From Clostridiales bacterium (GTDB taxonomy: Bacteria; Bacillota; Clostridia; UBA1381), in assembly GCA_003453455.1 (NCBI GenBank), contig DMLG01000107.1:1-5388 (forward strand): a stretch of DNA of 5,388 bases, given 5' to 3'. Under the pieces are notes generated by a model. It worked only from the letters and a program-made list of their open reading frames with translations, was not told where the DNA came from and searched no databases. This document shows, in pieces, positions 1 to 5,388 of the stretch. A program made the position numbers and the translations under genes. Every line of letters starts with the position of its first letter. Position 1 is the first letter of the stretch.

Positions 1-10
1 GCCGATCTGC

Positions 11-99
11 TGGCGGAGAGGAGGGGATTCGAACCCCTGTGCGGTTGCCCGCAAACTGATTTCGAGTCCGCCCCGTTATGACCACTTCGATACCTCTCC
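11..99 (-). tRNA. tRNA-Ser, anticodon CGA (reads UCG)
   Basis: Read on the minus strand, this is a complete class II tRNA of 89 nt including an encoded CCA (positions 11-13). The acceptor stem GGAGAGG pairs fully with CCTCTCC, followed by discriminator G. The D stem is TCG/CGG. The anticodon loop CTCGAAA puts CGA at positions 62-64. A long variable arm, TGCGG/CCGCA closed by a GCAA tetraloop, marks it as a serine-type tRNA. The T arm is AGGGG-TTCGAAT-CCCCT. One oddity is the anticodon stem GCGGA/TCAGT, which has a G-T wobble at its base and an internal G-A mismatch (tRNA positions 29 and 41). It decodes UCG, which a UGA-anticodon serine tRNA could normally also read, so it may tolerate such a change. 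It lies just downstream of rodA on the same strand and has its own promoter. Confidence 0.96.
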
Positions 100-119
100 G
101 TGTGTTTTAGTACCTGAAA

Positions 120-148
120 ATTATAACCTAAAAACCGCAAAAAATCAA
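120..148 (-). promoter_or_regulatory. sigma-A type promoter for tRNA-Ser
   Basis: On the minus strand a -35 element TTGATT (143-148, four of six consensus bases) is separated by exactly 17 nt from a perfect -10 element TATAAT (120-125). Transcription would begin near position 113, leaving a leader of roughly 13 nt before the mature tRNA 5' end at 99, which suits RNase P processing. I see no GC-rich hairpin with a T tract between the rodA stop and this promoter, so rodA readthrough may also feed the tRNA. The element positions are read directly; promoter activity is inferred. Confidence 0.75.
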
Positions 149-176
149 TAGTTTTTTTAAAAAATATACCGATATA

Positions 177-1283
177 CTACAATTTTACCTTTTTTGAATG
201 TGATGATACGGAAAGAACAACACCTATGGCAATCATATTTGTGACAAGAGATGTGCCGCCATAGCTTATAAAAGGAAGGGGAATGCCTGTGACCGGCATA
301 AGTCCAATACACATACCTGCATTTTCAAATGTATGGAAAATCAGCATAGCAGAAATGCCTATACAAATATATTTACCAAACAAATCGTCTGATTCCTGGG
401 CAATTTTTATACAGCGCGCTATGATTAAAAAGAGCAGTAAAATAACCAAAACTGCGCCTATAAATCCCATTTCCTCAGAAATTACGCTGAAAATGAAATC
501 GGTATGCTTGGTAGGCAAAAAACCAAGCTGATTTTGTGTGCCTTTTAAATATCCTTTACCAAAAAGTCTGCCTGAGCCGACTGCAATTTTTGACTGAATC
601 ACATTGTATCCGCTGCCGAGCTTATCCATTTCAGGGTTAAAAAATACCTGTATCCTATGCTTTTGATAATCACTCAAAAGAAAAAAATAGATAAGTGGAG
701 AGGAGGCAAGGACAAGCAAAAAAGCAGGTATAATATACTTAAAAGAAAGTCCTGCAACAAAGAGCATAACTATTGCCATAAAGCAAAAAACCATAGCACT
801 TCCTGCATCGGGTTCAAGCATAATAAGTCCCACTAAAACTGCAAGATGAAGTAATAATAGTGCCAGAGTAGCGGGTTTATTTATATCCTCTTTTACTTTT
901 GATAAATGCTTTGCAAAAGTAATTGAAAAGCCAATTTTGCATATTTCGGAGGGCTGTATTCCGATTGGGCCGAAACGAATCCAGCTTCGTGCACCCCAGC
1001 TTCCTGTCGTACCGAAAATGAGAACTGAAATAAGCAAAAGGATGCAAATGATGTATATTGGTATGGCGGTATAACCGAAAGCTTGATAGTTAATACGGCT
1101 AAGGATGAACATAAAAAGAATTCCCGCCAAAAAAGAGGCGCTCTGCACAAAAACTTGGGAATTGGTATTTAATGAGCGCGTTGCACTGTAAATGGCAATA
1201 ATTCCTAATAAACCTGCAATTATTGTAAGTAAAAACAGGATATGGTCAAATTGATTGAGTTTGTACGCCTGCTTGTATTTCAA
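177..1283 (-). CDS. rodA: RodA, SEDS peptidoglycan glycosyltransferase
   Basis: This polytopic membrane enzyme polymerises lipid II into glycan strands during side-wall elongation, working with a class B PBP and MreB. The 368-residue product has about ten hydrophobic segments (first near 14-33, last near 340-360) and a long extracytoplasmic loop around 204-270. Visible SEDS landmarks are W96-G-A-R-S-W, QPSE (110-113), EPDAG (157-161), KGTQNQLGFLP (247-257), PTKHTDFIF with the presumed catalytic Asp262, and the C-terminal FtsW/RodA/SpoVE signature from Asn321 to Ser345, ending in SYGGTS. The KGTQ and TDFIF context favours RodA over FtsW or SpoVE. Start choice: an in-frame ATG at 1298 has no ribosome site upstream, and GGAGGTG falls within its first codons. 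That GGAGG lies 8 nt before a TTG at 1283, so TTG is preferred; using the ATG would add five residues. No partner PBP or mreBCD gene is in the window. Confidence 0.93.
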   Translation of the reverse strand: MKYKQAYKLNQFDHILFLLTIIAGLLGIIAIYSATRSLNTNSQVFVQSASFLAGILFMFILSRINYQAFGYTAIPIYIICILLLISVLIFGTTGSWGARSWIRFGPIGIQPSEICKIGFSITFAKHLSKVKEDINKPATLALLLLHLAVLVGLIMLEPDAGSAMVFCFMAIVMLFVAGLSFKYIIPAFLLVLASSPLIYFFLLSDYQKHRIQVFFNPEMDKLGSGYNVIQSKIAVGSGRLFGKGYLKGTQNQLGFLPTKHTDFIFSVISEEMGFIGAVLVILLLFLIIARCIKIAQESDDLFGKYICIGISAMLIFHTFENAGMCIGLMPVTGIPLPFISYGGTSLVTNMIAIGVVLSVSSHSKKVKL

Positions 1284-1359
1284 GTGCCGCACCTCCATAT
1301 TTTTAATAATTTACATAAAAAAAGTTAATTTGCAAATACTGCTAAAAAGAGGTGAATAT
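1284..1359. promoter_or_regulatory. divergent start region between rodA and the small plus-strand gene
   Basis: This A/T-rich 76-nt gap holds both translation start signals: GGAGGTG for rodA (minus strand, 1290-1296) and AAGAGGTG for the small gene (plus strand, 1347-1354). On the minus strand a weak promoter candidate for rodA is TTGCAA (1330-1335), 16 nt, then TAAATT (1308-1313), each matching four of six consensus bases and giving a short leader before the TTG start. In such A/T-rich sequence this may be chance. I find no convincing -35/-10 pair for the plus-strand gene; its promoter may lie within the start of rodA. No operator-like palindrome stands out apart from the six-base TTGCAA. 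Confidence 0.35.
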
Positions 1360-1584
1360 ATGAAAATCATTTTCCTTTCAGCTATTGTCCTTATATACGG
1401 ATATTTCTGCGATATATGCCGCTTTATATTTGAAAAAAAAGTGCACAGAAAATTAGAAAGAGACATACCATTAACGGGTACAGACCTCATTTTTATGAGC
1501 AATTTGGCATATAACAGTCTTTTGCGATGGAAACGCCTTGAAAAAAGACTTATTCGGGAGTTGATTTTAAAACAGAATTTTTAA
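1360..1584 (+). CDS. small basic membrane-anchored protein of unknown function
   Basis: I do not recognise this 74-residue protein. It begins at an ATG preceded by AAGAGGTG, with 7 nt between GAGG and the start, which is the main evidence that it is a real gene. Residues 3-24 form one hydrophobic segment containing Cys17 and Cys20, which probably spans the membrane. The rest is strongly basic and predicted helical, with R/K-rich stretches at 26-34 and 57-66, consistent with a cytoplasmic positively charged tail (inferred from positive-inside). It is the only plus-strand gene here: divergent from rodA, and convergent with the CorC-type gene, whose 3' end it overlaps by 35 nt. An in-frame extension upstream to 1255 would overlap the rodA start and lacks a ribosome site, so it was not used. 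The alternative is a chance reading frame opposite the corC-rodA spacer. Confidence 0.55.
   Translation: MKIIFLSAIVLIYGYFCDICRFIFEKKVHRKLERDIPLTGTDLIFMSNLAYNSLLRWKRLEKRLIRELILKQNF
1516..1550. repeat. imperfect inverted repeat at the CorC-type gene stop codon
   Basis: AGTCTTTT (1516-1523) and AAAAGACT (1543-1550) are perfect 8-nt inverted arms. An inner GCG (1524-1526) can pair with CGC (1534-1536), leaving a six-base bulge on one side. In the minus-strand transcript the hairpin begins on the last base of the CorC-type stop codon. Neither side is followed by a T tract, so it does not look like an intrinsic terminator; it could shape or stabilise the mRNA 3' end. It also lies within the small plus-strand gene. 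Confidence 0.4.
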
Positions 1585-2794
1585 CGGCTAAAATGTCTAA
1601 AACTCTGTTTTGCTTTGTTCGTAAAACGGTTATAAACAAGCCTTCTGTTTGAAAACGCTCGCCCCTCTTTGGAATATGCCCTAAAACCTCGGTAATCCAG
1701 CCGGAAACAGAGGTGCTGTCAAATTCAGTTTTTGGCACTATTCCGAAAACTTCAAACATTTTTTCAATATTTGCATTTCCGCTTATGCGGTAGCGATAAT
1801 CTGAAATTTTGATAAAATCGTGTTTTATCGAATCATGCTCGTCCCAAATCTCACCGACAAGCTCCTCCAAAGCATCTTCAAGACTTACAACACCCACCGT
1901 ACCGCCGTATTCATCGGTGACGATAGCTAAGTGTTGTTTTTTTTCACGCAGGAGCGAAACAAGGCGCGAAATTTTCATTGTTTCCAAAACCCTGATTTCA
2001 GGTAGAAGGATATTTTCGACTTTTTCATCGTAGAAAAAATCCTTTTCATTTATAATGCCAATAATATTGTCAACCGTATCACGGTAGACTGGCAAACGCG
2101 AAAAGCCGCTTTTGCGGAAAGTTTCGCGTATTTCCTCACTTGATGCTTCAATATCGACGGAAATGACATCTACACGCGGCGTTAATATGTCAGATACTTC
2201 CAAATCGTAAAATTCAATAGCGCTTTTTAATAAATGCCCTTCATCTTCATCAATAGAGCCATCGCTTTTTGCCTCTTCAACTATTGTCAGAAGCTCGCTG
2301 TCGGTTATCCTTTTGTCGGCACGGATATTGAAAGTTTGCTTTACTGCCTTTTTTAGCAGCGAAAATACAAATGTTATAGGTGTCAAAAGCATAAGCAGAA
2401 CCGAAATCATAGGATATGAAAACATTGCAAAACTTTCGGGAATTTCCTTTGCTATGCTTTTGGGTAGAATTTCTCCAAAAGTCAGGACAATAAGCGTCAT
2501 CGTGACTGTTGAATAAGCAACGCCCTTCTGTGGAAAATAGAATACAAAAAGGGCAGTTGCGATAGAAGTGGAGAGAATATTCACAATATTATTTCCGATC
2601 AAGATTGCGGAAAGTAATTTGTCATATTTCTCACAAAGGTTAAGCGTTTTTTTGGCGCGCTTGTTTCCGTTTTTTGCAATATTTTTAAGTTTAATGCGGT
2701 TTAGAGAGGAAAATGCGGTTTCGGTAGCGGAAAAATATGCAGAAAGCAATACCAATACTACCAAAATTGCAATTTGCCGTGCTAATGAGTTCAT
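1550..2794 (-). CDS. CNNM/CBS-pair/CorC_HlyC membrane protein, probable magnesium or cobalt transporter
   Basis: The protein belongs to the UPF0053 or 'hemolysin-like' family, whose characterised bacterial members (for example the MpfA/YhdP group) export Mg2+ or affect Co2+ resistance. The 414 residues are a normal length. The N-terminal CNNM (DUF21) domain covers about 1-180, with hydrophobic segments near 5-25, 62-87, 92-117 and 122-148, and conserved patches SATETAFSS (22-30), GNNIVN (67-72) and FGEILPKSIA (106-115). A CBS pair follows, with DILTPRVDV (202-210) and FSRLPVYRD (231-239) in the first and DEYGGTVGVVSLEDALEELVGEI (294-316) in the second. The C-terminal CorC_HlyC domain spans about 325-405. 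The start ATG lies 2 nt after the DUF1858 stop codon and has only a weak ribosome site (AAAGATAAG), so translation probably depends on coupling to the upstream gene. The transported ion is not visible in the sequence; calling it a hemolysin would be misleading. Confidence 0.9.
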   Translation of the reverse strand: MNSLARQIAILVVLVLLSAYFSATETAFSSLNRIKLKNIAKNGNKRAKKTLNLCEKYDKLLSAILIGNNIVNILSTSIATALFVFYFPQKGVAYSTVTMTLIVLTFGEILPKSIAKEIPESFAMFSYPMISVLLMLLTPITFVFSLLKKAVKQTFNIRADKRITDSELLTIVEEAKSDGSIDEDEGHLLKSAIEFYDLEVSDILTPRVDVISVDIEASSEEIRETFRKSGFSRLPVYRDTVDNIIGIINEKDFFYDEKVENILLPEIRVLETMKISRLVSLLREKKQHLAIVTDEYGGTVGVVSLEDALEELVGEIWDEHDSIKHDFIKISDYRYRISGNANIEKMFEVFGIVPKTEFDSTSVSGWITEVLGHIPKRGERFQTEGLFITVLRTKQNRVLDILAVKNSVLKSTPE

Positions 2795-2796
2795 AA

Positions 2797-3000
2797 TTAC
2801 TTATCTTTTAAATAATCGTTAATATCGGATACAAGTTTATCTACATCTGCTCCATGGACAGCACAAGCCTCTTCAAGAGTCTCACCGCTTGCGGATGGAC
2901 AGCCTAAACAGTGCATACCTATTGCAAATAAAAAGTCTGCACATCCTGTATCTAATTCCAATACATCCCTGATAATCATATCCTTAGTTACTTGTTTCAT
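2797..3000 (-). CDS. DUF1858 small redox-disulfide protein (hybrid-cluster-associated type)
   Basis: This 67-residue soluble protein matches the DUF1858 family, whose subgroup TIGR03980 is named hybrid cluster protein-associated redox disulfide domain. The hallmark is G-M-H-C-L-G-C-P-S-A at 28-37 (Cys31 and Cys34 forming CxxC), followed by GETLEEACAVHGAD (39-52). Cys20 and Cys46 are two further cysteines. The family's biochemical role is not established; a thiol/disulfide or metal-binding role is inferred from the cysteines. No hybrid cluster protein gene is in the window. Start choice: an in-frame TTG at 3006 is only 3 nt from the AAAGGAG ribosome site (3010-3016), whereas the ATG at 3000 is 9 nt away, so the ATG is used; the TTG would add two residues. 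The gene overlaps the ftsH 3' end by 17 nt, and the CorC-type gene starts 2 nt after its stop, implying coupled translation on both sides. Confidence 0.88.
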   Translation of the reverse strand: MKQVTKDMIIRDVLELDTGCADFLFAIGMHCLGCPSASGETLEEACAVHGADVDKLVSDINDYLKDK

Positions 3001-4804
3001 TTTCAAAATCTCCTTTATTGTAATATTTTAAAAACTCTGCTTCGTCCAAGACTTCATTGGAAAGCAAAGCTTCCGCTACATTTTTAAGTTTATTCATATT
3101 TTCCGAAAGCAGTTTTTTTGCCCTTTCATACTGTGAGTTTAAAAGGGTTTCAACTTCCTTGTCTATTTGTGCGGCAATCATTTCGGAATACTGTTTTGAA
3201 TGCCCGTAATCTCTTCCTAAAAATACCTCTTCGTTGCTATCATAGCAAATAGGACCGATTTTCTCGCTCATACCGTATTTTGCGACCATCTCATGCGCAA
3301 GGGAGGTGGCACGCTTTAAGTCAGAGGAGGCACCTGTTGAAATATCGTCCATAGTAAGTTCTTCTGCAACTCTTCCGCCAAGAAGTATTACTATGTCATT
3401 CAAAATATCTTTTTTGCCATAGTACATACTGTCCTCTTCGGGAATGTGCATTGTATATCCGCCTGCCGTTCCACGGGGAATAATTGAAATCTGGCGTACG
3501 GTATCACGGCTTGACACAAGCTTTGTCAAAACTGCGTGACCTGCTTCATGGTATGCGGTTAAGCGCTTTTCTTTTTCGGATACAAGCTGTGATTTTTTCT
3601 GAGGTCCCATCATTACCTTGATGTTTGCGTCGTCAATATCCTTTTCATCAATTTCTGTTTTGCCCCTTCGTGCTGCGAAAATTGCCGCTTCATTCATAAG
3701 GTTTTCGAGGTCTGCACCTGTATATCCGACGGTAGCTCTTGCTATTTTTTTGAGGTCAACATCTTTTGAAAGCGTCTTGTTTTTAGCGTGGATTTTAAGG
3801 ATTTCCTCACGCCCTTTTAAGTCGGGCCTTCCAACAACTATCTGTCTGTCAAATCTTCCGGGACGCAAAAGTGCTCCGTCTAATATATCGGGGCGGTTTG
3901 TGGCTGCCATAATGATAATGCCTTCATTTACACCAAAGCCGTCCATTTCAACTAAAAGCTGATTAAGCGTTTGTTCTCTCTCGTCATGACCGCCGCCCAT
4001 ACCTGCGCCTCGCTGTCTGCCTACGGCATCAATTTCATCTATAAATATAATGCAGGGGCGGGATTTTTTTGCTTGCTGGAACATATCACGAACTCTTGAA
4101 GCACCGACGCCGACATAGAGTTCAACAAAATCAGAACCTGAAATGGAGAAGAAGGGGACGCCTGCCTCGCCTGCAACGGCACGGGCTAAGAGTGTTTTTC
4201 CTGTTCCCGGAGGTCCTACCAAAAGCACGCCTTTGGGGATTCTTGCGCCTAATGCTATGAATTTTTGCGGATTTTTCAGAAATTCCACAAGTTCAATAAG
4301 CTCTTGCTTTTCCTCATCTGCTCCTGCAACATCTGCAAATTTTACACTCTTTTGTGAATCTGTGTTTAGCCTTGCGCGGCTCTTTGTGAAGTTTGCAACT
4401 CCGCCTTTTCCACCGCCCTGACCAAATATGAAAAGAGCAAAAAGGACAAGCATAAGGATTGAAGAAATGGGTATAAGATAATCTGTCCAGGAAATCCTTT
4501 TTTCAGCTATCTGGTAGGAAAGCTTGCCGCTTTCTACCAATTTAATCAAATCATCGCCTGCATCCTGCCTAAGCACCTCAACAGAGGGTATTTCGCAGGT
4601 TATAACCTTATCGCCGATTCTTGCCCGTGCGGTGGTGGAGTTTATATAAAGTTCCGTTATTGAGCCGTCTTTAATATGCCTTATTAGTGAAGAATAGTCT
4701 GTTTTTGTAATATTACCTGCAAATTCGCTAAATGCTGACCAAAGTGAAAAAACAAGAATTATTACAAGCAGCCAGCCTAACATTCCTTTGTTTTTATTCT
4801 GCAT
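2984..4804 (-). CDS. ftsH: FtsH, ATP-dependent membrane zinc metalloprotease
   Basis: FtsH is a hexameric inner-membrane AAA+ protease that extracts and degrades unassembled membrane proteins and selected regulators. The 606 residues comprise transmembrane segment 1 (about 9-25), an extracytoplasmic domain (about 30-108), transmembrane segment 2 (about 110-128), a glycine-rich linker, the AAA domain (about 153-395) and an M41 peptidase domain (about 410-595). Visible motifs are Walker A GPPGTGKT (197-204), Walker B IIFIDEID (252-259), the second region of homology ending in RPGRFDR with Arg314 and Arg317 as likely arginine fingers, and zinc site HEAGH (419-423) with Asp495 in GASSD as the presumed third ligand. 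The pore loop reads YVGVG (230-234), with Tyr where many FtsH proteins have Phe, a conservative change. All key residues are intact. AAAGGAGG lies 6 nt before the ATG, inside the last codons of tilS; the two genes overlap by 11 nt, and the 3' end overlaps the DUF1858 gene by 17 nt. Confidence 0.98.
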   Translation of the reverse strand: MQNKNKGMLGWLLVIILVFSLWSAFSEFAGNITKTDYSSLIRHIKDGSITELYINSTTARARIGDKVITCEIPSVEVLRQDAGDDLIKLVESGKLSYQIAEKRISWTDYLIPISSILMLVLFALFIFGQGGGKGGVANFTKSRARLNTDSQKSVKFADVAGADEEKQELIELVEFLKNPQKFIALGARIPKGVLLVGPPGTGKTLLARAVAGEAGVPFFSISGSDFVELYVGVGASRVRDMFQQAKKSRPCIIFIDEIDAVGRQRGAGMGGGHDEREQTLNQLLVEMDGFGVNEGIIIMAATNRPDILDGALLRPGRFDRQIVVGRPDLKGREEILKIHAKNKTLSKDVDLKKIARATVGYTGADLENLMNEAAIFAARRGKTEIDEKDIDDANIKVMMGPQKKSQLVSEKEKRLTAYHEAGHAVLTKLVSSRDTVRQISIIPRGTAGGYTMHIPEEDSMYYGKKDILNDIVILLGGRVAEELTMDDISTGASSDLKRATSLAHEMVAKYGMSEKIGPICYDSNEEVFLGRDYGHSKQYSEMIAAQIDKEVETLLNSQYERAKKLLSENMNKLKNVAEALLSNEVLDEAEFLKYYNKGDFENETSN

Positions 4805-5388
4805 TGTCTGCCTCCTTTACTGTAATGGAATAAAGGGTGGGGAATGTACCGGTAAAACGCCTGTCGTCCCGATATCCCAAAATTGATACAATTTCTCCGC
4901 CCTTTGTAAGAATAGGTATTCTAAAACGCTGTTTTTTTGGTATTTTTCTATCTGTAAAGTAATCGGAAAGCGCTTTTTTTCCATTCATACCTGTGGGGAA
5001 GAATATATCACCGTTGCGCTTATTACGGATAGTAAGTCCCGAAGTATCGGGGAGAGAAATTTTGCCCTTTTCATCCTTTTTTAAGGTTACGATTTTATCG
5101 AGTTCGGGGATAAAAAGCGGTTTCTCAGGTAGTATTTCATATTCAAAGAATGGATTTTCTTCTTTTTTATCTATAATGAGCTTTCCGTAGGAAATATATG
5201 CCTCAAAACCACACGGCAAATCAATTTTTGTACCTGTCTTACTTTCCTTCAAAAGAGAAATCAGCTTTTTTACAAAGGAAGATGATAGATTTTGAGTGCT
5301 GTTTGTGCGCTCCTTGTAATATAACTGTATAATGCGCATGAGCATAGCAGGGTGCATATCCTTTAAGTATGAAGATAAAATCTCACCG
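4794..5388 (-). CDS. tilS: TilS, tRNA(Ile)-lysidine synthase, C-terminal part (5' end outside window)
   Basis: TilS attaches lysine to C34 of the CAU-anticodon tRNA-Ile using ATP, so that it reads AUA as isoleucine. Only the last 197 or so residues are present. The frame stays open to the right edge, so an internal ATG at 5357 is not the real start and the PP-loop catalytic domain (SGGxDS) lies outside. The visible part begins with helical sequence including HPAMLMRII, typical of the TilS substrate-binding region. It ends in the TilS C-terminal domain, recognisable by TIRNKRNGDIFFPTGMNGKK (visible residues 119-138), LSDYFTDRKIPKKQR and the GGEIVSILGYRDDRRF stretch. The stop overlaps the ftsH start by 11 nt and its last codons carry the ftsH ribosome site. 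In Bacillus, hpt separates tilS from ftsH; here it does not. The assignment is secure from the C-terminal domain plus the ftsH neighbour. Confidence 0.9.
   Translation of the reverse strand, partial: GEILSSYLKDMHPAMLMRIIQLYYKERTNSTQNLSSSFVKKLISLLKESKTGTKIDLPCGFEAYISYGKLIIDKKEENPFFEYEILPEKPLFIPELDKIVTLKKDEKGKISLPDTSGLTIRNKRNGDIFFPTGMNGKKALSDYFTDRKIPKKQRFRIPILTKGGEIVSILGYRDDRRFTGTFPTLYSITVKEADNAE

Larger units (their letters stand above)
1550..5388 (-). other. coupled gene chain tilS-ftsH-DUF1858-corC type
   Basis: Four minus-strand genes are packed without usable intergenic space: overlaps of 11 nt (tilS/ftsH) and 17 nt (ftsH/DUF1858), then a 2-nt gap (DUF1858/CorC type). There is no room for internal terminators, and each internal ribosome site lies inside the preceding gene. 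The promoter must be upstream of the right edge unless one is buried in coding sequence. rodA is set apart by 266 nt and the opposing small gene, so it probably forms a separate unit. Operon membership is inferred from spacing. Confidence 0.75.

Noticed and set aside
1..176. tRNA gene as an integration site for a mobile element
   Set aside because: No integrase, tRNA 3'-end duplication or change in composition is visible; sequence beyond position 1 is not available to test further.
164..177. Direct repeat ATATAC-CG-ATATAC just after the rodA stop
   Set aside because: Two six-base copies in A/T-rich DNA are expected by chance, and there is no mobile-element or attachment-site context beside the tRNA.
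283..531. Plus-strand frame of 82 codons opposite the rodA 3' half
   Set aside because: It mirrors conserved rodA codons, including the family signature, and no ribosome site precedes it.
893..1150. Alternative minus-strand frame of 85 codons inside rodA
   Set aside because: It is a frame-shifted reading of rodA with no ribosome site; rodA itself is complete, so this is not a frameshifted fragment.
1440..1445. Possible terminator: GTGCAC palindrome followed on the minus strand by a run of T
   Set aside because: A six-base palindrome has no loop and cannot form a terminator stem; the T run comes from Lys/Glu codons of the small plus-strand gene.
1311..1502. Minus-strand frame of 63 codons between the CorC-type gene and rodA
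   Set aside because: I see no good ribosome site at its start, and the plus strand has a better-supported gene over the same bases. It remains a weak alternative if the plus-strand gene proves false.
1550..2794. CorC-type gene as a hemolysin or virulence factor
   Set aside because: The 'hemolysin' name is historical for this family; the CNNM, CBS-pair and CorC_HlyC architecture points to ion transport.
3618..3962. Open frame of 114 codons on the plus strand opposite ftsH
   Set aside because: It is antisense to the AAA domain of ftsH, has low-complexity Ser/Arg/Ile-rich composition typical of a reverse-frame shadow, and has no reason to exist beside an intact, highly conserved gene.

Overview
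The window looks like chromosomal housekeeping DNA from a low-GC Gram-positive bacterium, most likely in the class Clostridia. The reasons are the A/T-rich base composition, strong AGGAGG-type ribosome binding sites, a tilS-ftsH neighbourhood typical of Firmicutes, a small DUF1858 redox-disulfide protein common in anaerobes, and a tRNA-Ser with an encoded CCA end. The species cannot be named from the sequence.

Layout, right to left, because almost everything is on the minus strand. A compact gene chain enters at the right edge with the C-terminal part of tilS (tRNA-Ile lysidine synthase). It continues into ftsH (membrane AAA+ zinc protease), then a 67-residue four-cysteine DUF1858 protein, then a CNNM/CBS/CorC membrane protein of the magnesium/cobalt transport type. 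These four genes overlap by 11 and 17 nt at the first two junctions and are 2 nt apart at the third, so they look translationally coupled. The hpt gene that lies between tilS and ftsH in Bacillus is absent.

Past the CorC-type gene, a small plus-strand gene of 74 codons runs convergently and overlaps the last 35 nt of that gene. It is also divergent from rodA, whose start lies 76 nt away. rodA encodes the SEDS glycosyltransferase of the elongasome. Its best start is a TTG preceded by a GGAGG that an upstream ATG start would place inside the coding region. Downstream of rodA, a tRNA-Ser(CGA) has its own near-consensus promoter in the 77-nt gap. Its anticodon stem carries one G-A mismatch.

Functionally the region mixes decoding accuracy (TilS, tRNA-Ser), membrane protein quality control (FtsH), ion homeostasis (CorC type) and wall elongation (RodA). 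I found no mobile element, CRISPR array, defence locus or other clearly new system. The points most worth a second look are the DUF1858 protein coupled to FtsH, the unrecognised small membrane protein, and the mismatch in the tRNA.
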